A stretch of DNA of 12,246 nt, from NCBI GenBank assembly GCA_001302725.1, contig LIZU01000013.1:1-12246 (forward strand). The letters run 5' to 3'. This document shows positions 1-6,334 of this stretch, in pieces; the stretch's first letter is position 1, and each line of letters opens with the position of its first letter. The notes beneath the pieces were generated by a model. That model searched no databases, was not told where the DNA came from, and saw only the letters and a program-made list of their open reading frames with translations. A program made the position numbers and the translations under genes. Source of the stretch: a candidate division Zixibacteria bacterium DG_27 (GTDB lineage Bacteria; Zixibacteria; MSB-5A5; DG-27).

Positions 1-701
1 TGCCTCCGGTTCTGTCTGGCCGGGCCTCGATGGTGAGCACCGGGCAACTGCCGAAGTTAGAATACGATATGTACGTTGTCGAGAAGGACGACCTCTTTCT
101 GATTCCCACTGCGGAGGTTCCGCTGACCAACCTGCATCGGGACGAGATCTTGAAGGGTGAGGACTTACCTCTCTATTACACCGCCTACACTCCCTGTTTC
201 CGAAGGGAATCCGGCTCATACGGAAAGGATACCCGGGGTTTAATGAGAGTCCACGAGTTCAACAAGGTCGAACTGGTAAAGGTGGTCAAGCCGCAATCCT
301 CCTATCAGGAATTAGAATCGCTGGTGAAGGATGCGGAAGAGATTCTTCAGCTTCTGGGATTACCTTACCGGGTGCGGATCCTGTGCACCGGGGATTTGAG
401 CTTTGCCGCCTCCAAGTGTTACGATCTGGAGGTGTATGCCGCCGGTGTGGATAAGTATCTGGAAGTCTCCTCCTGCAGCAACTTCGAGGACTTTCAGGCT
501 CGTCGCGCCAACATCAGATGCCGCCCCCTTCCCAAAGCCAAACCGGAATTTGTCCACACCCTCAATGGCTCCGGGGCGGCGCTCCCCCGAACCCTGATTG
601 CAATCATCGAAAATTATCAAACTGAAAGGGGCACCATTATGGTGCCGGAGGTGCTGAGACCCTATATGGGAAACCTTGACGAAATCGGACCCGAGCAGTG
701 A
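1..701 (+). CDS. serS: Seryl-tRNA synthetase, C-terminal part (5' end outside window)
   Basis: This is the catalytic C-terminal part of class II seryl-tRNA synthetase, which charges tRNA-Ser with serine in the cytoplasm. The reading frame is open from base 3 to the TGA at 699-701, giving 232 residues with no start in the window. The first residues read PPVLSGRASM and then STGQLPK, matching the region just before the core. Visible family signatures are LIPTAEVPLTN, the motif 2 region (CFRRESGSYGKDTRG followed by RVHEFNKVE) and motif 3 (NGSGAALPRTLIAIIENYQ, then VPEVLRPYMG). The internal ATG at 30 is not the real start, because conserved sequence continues upstream. The N-terminal coiled-coil arm lies off the left edge. 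The stop codon forms the first unit of the heptamer repeat that follows. The assignment is very secure; only the 5' end is missing. Confidence 0.97.
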   Translation, partial: PPVLSGRASMVSTGQLPKLEYDMYVVEKDDLFLIPTAEVPLTNLHRDEILKGEDLPLYYTAYTPCFRRESGSYGKDTRGLMRVHEFNKVELVKVVKPQSSYQELESLVKDAEEILQLLGLPYRVRILCTGDLSFAASKCYDLEVYAAGVDKYLEVSSCSNFEDFQARRANIRCRPLPKAKPEFVHTLNGSGAALPRTLIAIIENYQTERGTIMVPEVLRPYMGNLDEIGPEQ

Positions 702-775
702 GTGGTTAGAGGTGAGTTGTTAGTTGTTAGTTGTTAGTTGTTAGTTGTTAGTTGTTAGTTGTTAGTGGTGAGTAC
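699..775. repeat. Heptanucleotide tandem repeat, consensus TTAGTTG, about 11 units
   Basis: A 7-bp periodicity runs from the serS stop codon to 775. Six perfect TTAGTTG units occupy 720-761. They are flanked on the left by degenerate units TGAGTGG (699), TTAGAGG (706) and TGAGTTG (713), and on the right by TTAGTGG (762) and TGAGTAC (769). Because 7 is not a multiple of 3, TAG recurs in all three forward frames, and TAA (from CAACTAA) in all three reverse frames. It resembles the short heptameric tandem repeats known from cyanobacteria and other bacteria. The uniform core with decayed edges suggests expansion by slippage. There are no spacers, so it is not CRISPR. Confidence 0.93.
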
Positions 776-931
776 CTCTCGTGCTGTTTTCTTTCGATTG
801 TCAGAAAGCAGCTCTCACCCCAGCAACTTCAAAAAAACTATGGGGTTTGAAAGACGAAAAAAAAGAGGTAGAGATGGCCAGAATTTATCCCTAGCTGCTA
901 ACGCTGTGGGGTTTCTCTACCACAAAGAGTT
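776..931 (+). promoter_or_regulatory. Leader region of the histidine kinase operon with several potential RNA stems
   Basis: This is the non-coding stretch between the heptamer repeat and the kinase start. It holds four structures that can be read directly. (1) GCTGTTTTCT (783-792) pairs with AGAAAGCAGC (803-812), a 10-bp stem with one G-U pair. (2) ACCCCA (817-822) can pair with TGGGGT at 841-846 or with a second TGGGGT at 907-912. (3) The 11-base direct repeat CTATGGGGTTT (838-848) and CTGTGGGGTTT (904-914) differs at one base. (4) GGTAGAGA (867-874) pairs perfectly with TCTCTACC (914-921), 10 bases before the kinase ATG. No stem has a T-tract after it, so I do not call a terminator. I see no convincing -35/-10 pair. 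A regulatory role is inference. Confidence 0.4.
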
Positions 932-2173
932 ATGAAAAAGTTTCACCTGACTACCGGTTACGCCGGCTCTTCCTTCTATTTCAAAGCCTTTCTCGTTTTC
1001 GGGATTGTGCTGGTGGGGCTGATCTTCACAATCTACACCCAATTGATTGTCAGCCAACTGCGAAGAGAGATCGCCGAGACCTCCCGAGTTTACGCCCGAT
1101 TGTGGCAGTTCGCGGCTTCAGAGGCCGCCACCGGTGCCGAGATCAACGTCATCTTCGAGGAAATCATCGAAAAGAGCAACTTCCCGATTATAGTGACTGA
1201 CCCTCAGGGGAGACCCTCCTCCTGGAGGGAGGTGGGAGTCGCTCACGGAGATACCTCCTTGAAGGCGATGGGGAGATTAACCGAAATCTACAGGAAAATG
1301 GATTCGAAAAGGGACCCCATCCCGATCTATTTTGGGGAGCCGAAGACCATCATCTCCTATCTTCACTACGGCGACTCCCCCATGGTGGAGAAGTTGCGGG
1401 TAATGCCGCTCATCGAAGCGGGAGTTGTGGTGTTGTTCCTTCTTGTAGCCTTCATCGGCTATCACAACCTCAAAAAGAGCGAGCAGCACTTCATCTGGGT
1501 GGGAATGGCCAAGGAGACCGCTCACCAGCTGGGAACCCCCCTCTCCTCCCTCTTAGGTTGGCTGGAGCTTTTGAAAATGAAACGCCAGCCCGGCAGCTCG
1601 GAGACACTCAGCAGCTATCGACAGGAGGAGATCACGGATCGGATGCGAGCTGACATCAAGCGTCTGGAGAGGGTGGCTAACCGCTTCGGGCAGATTGGCT
1701 CGGTCCCGGAGTTGAAGCTCACCGACCTCAACGGCACCATAAAGGAGGTGGTTTCATATTTTGAGACGCGACTCCCGGGAGCGGGCCGGGGGGTGAGAAT
1801 CGAGGAGGACTACGGGGAGGTTCGGGAGGTCAAGGTCAATCCGGAACTCATCTCCTGGGTGATGGAGAATCTGATCAAAAACTCTCTGGAGGTGATCAGT
1901 CCTGCCGACGGCTGGATTCGAATCTCCACCTCCACCAGCGACGACGGCAAAAGGGCGCAGATAACGGTCAGCGATAACGGGCGGGGAGTTCCCGCCAGAA
2001 AGCAGAGCAAAGTTTTTCTCCCCGGCTACACTACCAAGAAGAGGGGTTGGGGATTAGGTCTGACTTTGGCCAGAAGGATCGTGGAGGAGTATCACCGGGG
2101 AAAGATACAGTTGACGGAGAGCATTCCCCATCGCCGCACCACCTTTTTGGTTACCCTGCCGATAGAAACTTAG
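932..2173 (+). CDS. Membrane sensor histidine kinase, probable partner of the PorX-like regulator
   Basis: A 413-residue two-transmembrane sensor kinase. TM1 is about residues 17-43 and TM2 about 157-178. The 110-residue segment between them, presumably extracytoplasmic, contains FPIIVTDPQGRP and ends in HYGDSPMVEKLRVMP. The dimerisation/phosphoacceptor box GMAKETAHQLGTPLSSLLGW places the phosphorylated histidine at His198; HQ replaces the more usual HE. The HATPase_c domain shows an N box (ENLIKNSLE, N313 and N317), G1 (SDNGRGV, 347-353) and G2 (RGWGLGL, 371-377). From memory, the H box with a preceding YGDS segment resembles a kinase family common in Bacteroidota. The gene has a 230-bp gap on its left and lies 29 bp before the PorX-like gene, so the two are very likely co-transcribed and cognate. 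The start ATG has only a weak AAAGAG ahead of it. I cannot say whether it is orthologous to PorY. Confidence 0.9.
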   Translation: MKKFHLTTGYAGSSFYFKAFLVFGIVLVGLIFTIYTQLIVSQLRREIAETSRVYARLWQFAASEAATGAEINVIFEEIIEKSNFPIIVTDPQGRPSSWREVGVAHGDTSLKAMGRLTEIYRKMDSKRDPIPIYFGEPKTIISYLHYGDSPMVEKLRVMPLIEAGVVVLFLLVAFIGYHNLKKSEQHFIWVGMAKETAHQLGTPLSSLLGWLELLKMKRQPGSSETLSSYRQEEITDRMRADIKRLERVANRFGQIGSVPELKLTDLNGTIKEVVSYFETRLPGAGRGVRIEEDYGEVREVKVNPELISWVMENLIKNSLEVISPADGWIRISTSTSDDGKRAQITVSDNGRGVPARKQSKVFLPGYTTKKRGWGLGLTLARRIVEEYHRGKIQLTESIPHRRTTFLVTLPIET

Positions 2174-2202
2174 AGAGAATGCGAGCGTAGAATTGAAGAA
2201 TC

Positions 2203-3765
2203 ATGAAAGCAGAATCCTGGAACGTTCTCTGGGTCGATGACGAGATCGACCACCTGAAATCTCTGATTCTTTTCTTGGAGTCGCGCGGCTACAAGGTCAC
2301 CCCCGCCACCAACGGCGATGACGGCGTGGCCCTGGTGCGTGAGAACGACTACGATTTGGTCCTCCTCGACGAGATGATGCCGGGAAAGGATGGATTGACC
2401 ACCCTGGAGGAGATAAAGGAGATCAAGCCCAATCTGCCGGTCATCATGGTCACCAAGAGCGAGGAGGAGATGCTGATGGAACAGGCCATCGGCAAAAAGA
2501 TCGACGACTACCTCACCAAACCGGTCAATCCCAGCCAGATTCTCTCGGCCTCCAAGCGTCTCTTAGAGGCCAAGAGAATTCGAGAGAGCCATCTCGCCCG
2601 GGAGTATGTCACGGGGTTTGCCACCATCGCCCGGAAACTCCTGGGACCCTTGAGTTGGAAGGACTGGATTGACATCCACCTGGAGTTGTCGAGAATGGAC
2701 GTCGAGATCGAGGAGACGAGAGATGTCGGACTGCGGCAATCGCACCGGGGACAGAAAAAGGAGTCCAACCTGGAGTTCGGTCGCTACGTCGCCCGGAACT
2801 ACCCCCGGTGGCTCCAGGATGAGGACCGGCCTCCCCTTTCGATCGATGTCGTCAAAACCTTCTTGCTGCCGCTTCTTCGGGAGAGACAGCAGGTTTTCTT
2901 CATCGTCATCGATTGCATGCGGCTGGATCAGTGGTTAATGGTGGAGCCGATTCTGGCGGAGTATTTCAACCTCAAAGTTGACTACTACTACTCCATCCTG
3001 CCGACCGCCACCCCGTATGCCCGCAACGCCATCTTCTCCGGGCTTTTCCCGGACGAATGTGCTCGCCTCCATCCGGAGCTGTGGAAACCCAGCTCGGACG
3101 ACGCCTCCAGGAATAGATATGAAAGACAGAATTTGGCCCGGCAGCTGCGGCTCTTAGGGCTTCAGTATAAGGATGACCCCAAGTACGTAAAGATTCTGGA
3201 CGCCGCCGAGGGAGAAAATCTGGCTAAAAAGATCTCCAACTATATGCAGGAACCGCTCTTCTCAATAGTGGTCAACTTCCTCGATATTCTCTCTCATGGG
3301 CGCTCGGAATCGGAGATCCTCCAGGAGATCGCTCCCGATGAGGCTGCCTTCAGATCCCTGATGAGATCCTGGTTTGTGCACTCCAGCCTCTTCGAGGTGT
3401 TGCAGTACCTCTCCGAGCACGATTGCACCGTCATAATCACCACCGACCACGGTTCAGTTTTAGGGACCCAGGGCACTATCGCCCACGGCAGAAGAGACAC
3501 CTCTACCAATCTGCGCTACAAATATGGAGATAACCTCAATTGTAACCAGAAGGAATCAGTCCTGATCAAAGATCCAAAGGAATACCATCTCCCCAGCTAC
3601 CGCATCAGCACCACTTACATAATCGCCCGAGAGGATTTCTACTTCGTCTATCCCACCAGCTATCACGAATACGAAAGACAATATCGTAACAGCTTCCAGC
3701 ACGGAGGCATCTCCTTAGACGAGATGATCCTGCCGGTTGTCACAATGAAATCGAAGAAGTTTTAG
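2203..3765 (+). CDS. porX: PorX-like response regulator with C-terminal PglZ (alkaline phosphatase fold) domain
   Basis: The 520 residues match the usual PorX length. The N-terminal receiver (about 7-122) has the acidic pair D12/D13, phosphoacceptor D56 in VLLDEMMPG, T84 and K106 in TKPVNP. A helical linker follows (about 125-215). The C-terminal half is a PglZ domain of the alkaline phosphatase superfamily. Candidate metal and catalytic residues are D237 and D242 (VIDCMRLDQW), T268/T270 (ILPTATPYARN), D361 and H365 (FLDILSHG), D415 and H416 (TTDHGS) and H500 (FQHGG). In Bacteroidota, PorX controls and supports the type IX secretion system, and its effector domain is a zinc-dependent phosphodiesterase acting on oligonucleotides. 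The gene follows a histidine kinase and ends 5 bp before tsaE. A T9SS sorting domain at the right edge fits a T9SS-bearing organism. The domain assignment is firm; T9SS control here is inferred from family and context. Confidence 0.9.
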   Translation: MKAESWNVLWVDDEIDHLKSLILFLESRGYKVTPATNGDDGVALVRENDYDLVLLDEMMPGKDGLTTLEEIKEIKPNLPVIMVTKSEEEMLMEQAIGKKIDDYLTKPVNPSQILSASKRLLEAKRIRESHLAREYVTGFATIARKLLGPLSWKDWIDIHLELSRMDVEIEETRDVGLRQSHRGQKKESNLEFGRYVARNYPRWLQDEDRPPLSIDVVKTFLLPLLRERQQVFFIVIDCMRLDQWLMVEPILAEYFNLKVDYYYSILPTATPYARNAIFSGLFPDECARLHPELWKPSSDDASRNRYERQNLARQLRLLGLQYKDDPKYVKILDAAEGENLAKKISNYMQEPLFSIVVNFLDILSHGRSESEILQEIAPDEAAFRSLMRSWFVHSSLFEVLQYLSEHDCTVIITTDHGSVLGTQGTIAHGRRDTSTNLRYKYGDNLNCNQKESVLIKDPKEYHLPSYRISTTYIIAREDFYFVYPTSYHEYERQYRNSFQHGGISLDEMILPVVTMKSKKF

Positions 3766-3770
3766 GAACT

Positions 3771-4262
3771 ATGAACGAGGCTGGCTTTCCGAAAGCCTCA
3801 AAAGAGGAGCGGCTCTCGATCTCAGCGGACAGAGAATCTACAAGAAGGGTTGTCAGCTCCTCTCCCGAAGAGACCGAGAGTCTGGGCGAGAAGCTGGCCG
3901 AGAAGCTCTCGTCCGGGGCCGTCGTCGCCCTTTTCGGGGAGCTCGGCGCCGGGAAAACCTGCTTTATCCGGGGGGTTTGTCGAGGTCTGAAGGTCAAGGA
4001 GAAAATCACCAGCCCCTCTTTCATCATTATCAATCACTACCGCGGAACTCTGCCGGTTTACCACATCGACCTTTATCGGCTGAAAAGCCACCAGGAGTTT
4101 CTCTGCCTCGGTTACGAGGAGTATCTTTTCGGGGAGGGGGTGACCTTGATAGAGTGGGCCGAGAAGGCCGAACCTTACCTGCCGCCCGAAACCCTGAGCG
4201 TCTCTATGAGAATCGTCGACGAGACGAGGAGGGAAGTGCGCTTCTCTCGGGAGCCTCGGTGA
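3771..4262 (+). CDS. tsaE: tRNA t6A biosynthesis ATPase TsaE
   Basis: TsaE is the P-loop ATPase that works with TsaB and TsaD to transfer the threonylcarbamoyl group onto A37 of ANN-decoding tRNAs. Visible motifs are Walker A GELGAGKT (56-63), TSPSF (80-84), HIDLYRL (98-104) and the Walker B-like strand VTLIEWAEK (124-132). At 163 residues it has roughly 25 charged, serine-rich residues before the usual PEETE start region, and I see no alternative start inside that stretch. The ATG lies 5 bp after the porX stop, and AGGA at 3764-3767 serves as ribosome binding site while overlapping that stop, so the two are probably translationally coupled. tsaB follows within about 40 bp. The assignment is secure. 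Confidence 0.95.
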   Translation: MNEAGFPKASKEERLSISADRESTRRVVSSSPEETESLGEKLAEKLSSGAVVALFGELGAGKTCFIRGVCRGLKVKEKITSPSFIIINHYRGTLPVYHIDLYRLKSHQEFLCLGYEEYLFGEGVTLIEWAEKAEPYLPPETLSVSMRIVDETRREVRFSREPR

Positions 4263-4300
4263 TCGTGACGGCCTTTCAAACCCCAGGTTGAGTGCAGCCG

Positions 4301-4984
4301 ATGAAAGTTCTGGGCATCGATGCCTCCAAACCCTTGGGTTCCGTTGGACTGATCGACGGTGAGCAGGTTTTGGGGGAGCACAAGTTTCCTATTGTCGGAA
4401 ATCACAAAAGCGCCCTTTTGGGCAACATCGACCGCTTGCTTAAGGAAACGGGGGTGTCGATAGAAAAGATACAGGGGGTCAGCGTTGTCACCGGTCCCGG
4501 TTCCTTCACGGGACTGCGGGTGGCGTTGGCGACCGCTAAGGGTCTCTGCATGCCCAGAGAACTACCCTTGGCTGGGGTCTCCAGTCTGGAGGCTTTGGCT
4601 TGGTCTCTGCCTTATTGTCGATTGCCGGTTCTGGCCACCATAGATGCCCGGCGGGGAGAGGTTTATGCCGCTCTGTACAACACCAGAAGCGGCCTCCCCG
4701 TCAGGGTGGGGGAGGAGGTGAGCCTTCCACCGGAGAAGATGTATGAGAGGTTTGACGCCGAGGTGGTCATCATCGGAGACGGTGCGGAAACTTACGGAGG
4801 CAAATTCGAGGAGCTTTACGGGGATAAGGCTCACGTTGCGCGCACTTTCAGCTCCTTTCCCGGAGGCGCCCTGGTTGCCCTTCTGGGAAGGGAGAAGATC
4901 TTGGCGGGGGAGCTTCTATCTTTGGAGAGCTCCGTCCCGACCTACATAAGACCGGCAGAGGCGATTTTCAAAAAGCGTCCATGA
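4301..4984 (+). CDS. tsaB: tRNA t6A biosynthesis scaffold protein TsaB
   Basis: TsaB is the catalytically inactive ASKHA-fold partner of TsaD in the threonylcarbamoyl-adenosine (t6A) complex. The protein begins MKVLGIDASKP, the usual first beta strand of the family, and carries the hallmark GPGSFTGLRVALATAKGL, followed by the IDARRGEVYAALY segment. I chose the ATG at 4301 (227 residues) because it starts exactly at the conserved strand. A GTG at 4292 in the same frame would add three residues, and AGG at 4285-4287 is better placed for that GTG, so the start is uncertain by nine bases. The TGA stop overlaps the rimI start in an ATGA (4981-4984). TsaD and TsaC are not in the window. Confidence 0.94.
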   Translation: MKVLGIDASKPLGSVGLIDGEQVLGEHKFPIVGNHKSALLGNIDRLLKETGVSIEKIQGVSVVTGPGSFTGLRVALATAKGLCMPRELPLAGVSSLEALAWSLPYCRLPVLATIDARRGEVYAALYNTRSGLPVRVGEEVSLPPEKMYERFDAEVVIIGDGAETYGGKFEELYGDKAHVARTFSSFPGGALVALLGREKILAGELLSLESSVPTYIRPAEAIFKKRP

Positions 4985-5454
4985 CGAAATTGACTTCGCA
5001 ACAGAAATCCGTAGATTACCGACTGGTGGAGATGACTGGCGAAGATATCGAGCAGGTAGCCTTGATCGAGAGAAGTTGCTTTTCCAACCCCTGGCCTAAA
5101 GAGAGCTTCAGACATGATATTTCCAACTCCTTCGCTTACACCCTGGTCGCCAAGGAGGGAAGGGTGGTTTTGGGTTATCTCGTAGCATACCTCATTGCAG
5201 AAGAGTTTCAGATAGCGAATATCGCGGTGAGACCCCAATATCGTCGGCGCGGGATCGGCAGGAGCCTTCTGGCCGCGGCACTATCGGAGGGGAGAAGAAT
5301 CGGTTGTCGTTATGCCATTCTGGATGTCAGGCCCTCGAACATTGCGGCCATGCAGCTGTACGACAAATTCGGGTTTGGCAAGGTTGGACGCAGACCGAAA
5401 TACTATGCGGCTCCGAGCGAGGATGCCCTGATTATGGGGAAGAATCTGACCTGA
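4981..5454 (+). CDS. rimI: Ribosomal protein bS18 N-alpha-acetyltransferase (RimI-type GNAT)
   Basis: A GNAT-fold acetyltransferase of 157 residues. The acetyl-CoA binding motif is RPQYRRRGIGRSLL (84-97), followed by DVRPSNIAAMQLYDKFGF (115-132), the RimI-type C-terminal signature, and a tyrosine pair at 141-142. RimI acetylates the N-terminus of ribosomal protein S18 and sometimes other proteins. In enterobacterial RimI the general base is the Glu of LEVR; here the aligned segment reads LDVR, so Asp115 occupies that place. There are about ten extra N-terminal residues before the usual fold start. The start overlaps the tsaB stop by 4 bp (ATGA), and tsaE-tsaB-rimI is a widespread order, which supports the RimI call over a generic GNAT. 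Confidence 0.9.
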   Translation: MTKLTSQQKSVDYRLVEMTGEDIEQVALIERSCFSNPWPKESFRHDISNSFAYTLVAKEGRVVLGYLVAYLIAEEFQIANIAVRPQYRRRGIGRSLLAAALSEGRRIGCRYAILDVRPSNIAAMQLYDKFGFGKVGRRPKYYAAPSEDALIMGKNLT

Positions 5455-5463
5455 GAGCTTCTT

Positions 5464-6306
5464 ATGGAGTGGTTCAAGAAAGCCAGGGTGGGGATAGACT
5501 CCGCCAACAAAAGGGAGGTTCCGGATGGTCTTTGGACTAAATGTCCCGACTGCGGAGAGATAACCTACGTAAAGGAGCTGGAGAAGAGCTACTGGGTTTG
5601 CAGGATTTGCTCATATCATTTCCGGCTAAAATCGGACAATTATATCAAGATGATCTTGGATGATGGTCATCTAGAGGAACACGACGCCGATTTGGTTTCC
5701 GGCGACCCGTTGAAATTCAAGGACTCGAAGAGATATCCGATGCGGATCAGACAGGCCCAGGAGAAAACCGGGTTGAAAGAGGCGGTGCGTGCCGGAATTG
5801 GGAAGATCGACGGTCGCCTGGTCAGCTTCGCGGTGATGGATTTCCACTTCATAGGTGGCAGCATGGGTTCGGTGGTGGGGGAGAAGATCGCTCGGGCCAT
5901 CGAGAGGTCCCTGGAGGGGGAAATACCACTCGTCATTATCTCCACCTCCGGGGGGGCGCGCATGCAGGAGGGGATCCTGTCCCTGTTTCAGATGGCTAAA
6001 ACCTCGGCCCTGCTTTCTGAACTGCAGAAGACGAACATCCCCTATATCTCAGTTCTAGCAAATCCCACCACCGCAGGAGTGATGGCCAGTTACGCCTCTT
6101 TGGGCGATATCATTATTGCGGAACCGAAGGCGCTTTTGGGGTTTGCCGGCCAGAGAGTCATCCAACAGACCATCAAACAGGAATTGCCGGAGGGTTTTCA
6201 GACCTCGGAGTTTTTCCTCGAACATGGATTTGTGGACCTCATCTCCCCACGCAAGGATCTGAGAAAGAATCTCTCCCTACTTCTGGGCTACCTCTGTAAC
6301 GATTAG
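5464..6306 (+). CDS. accD: Acetyl-CoA carboxylase carboxyltransferase subunit beta
   Basis: AccD pairs with AccA to transfer the carboxyl group from biotin to acetyl-CoA, making malonyl-CoA for fatty-acid synthesis. The 280 residues match the family. A four-cysteine zinc ribbon lies at C27, C30, C46 and C49 (CPDC and CRIC). The crotonase-like carboxyltransferase domain shows GGSMGSVVGEK (131-141), STSGGARMQEG (160-170), LANPTTAGVMASYA (198-211) and GFAGQRVI (226-233). The start ATG has GAGAG at 5453-5457, six bases upstream, and lies 9 bp after rimI. folC follows after 28 bp, the order also seen in Escherichia coli. accA is not in the window. Confidence 0.97.
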   Translation: MEWFKKARVGIDSANKREVPDGLWTKCPDCGEITYVKELEKSYWVCRICSYHFRLKSDNYIKMILDDGHLEEHDADLVSGDPLKFKDSKRYPMRIRQAQEKTGLKEAVRAGIGKIDGRLVSFAVMDFHFIGGSMGSVVGEKIARAIERSLEGEIPLVIISTSGGARMQEGILSLFQMAKTSALLSELQKTNIPYISVLANPTTAGVMASYASLGDIIIAEPKALLGFAGQRVIQQTIKQELPEGFQTSEFFLEHGFVDLISPRKDLRKNLSLLLGYLCND

Positions 6307-6334
6307 AGTCTGGGCGTTCTTTTCCCATAGAGAG

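Noticed and set aside
30..32. ATG as the start of serS
   Set aside because: The frame continues upstream with conserved SerRS residues (PPVLSGRASM), so the gene simply starts outside the window.
699..775. CRISPR array or attachment site
   Set aside because: The period is 7 bp without spacers, and there is no cas gene, integrase or tRNA nearby; it is a simple tandem repeat.
783..812. Intrinsic terminator of serS
   Set aside because: The 10-bp stem is followed by TCTCACCCC rather than a T-tract, and the loop is 10 bases; it is too weak to call.
2203..3765. BREX/Pgl phage-defence locus, because of the PglZ domain
   Set aside because: The PglZ domain is fused to a receiver and the neighbours are housekeeping genes; no PglX, BrxC, BrxL or other defence gene is present. 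It fits PorX, not BREX.
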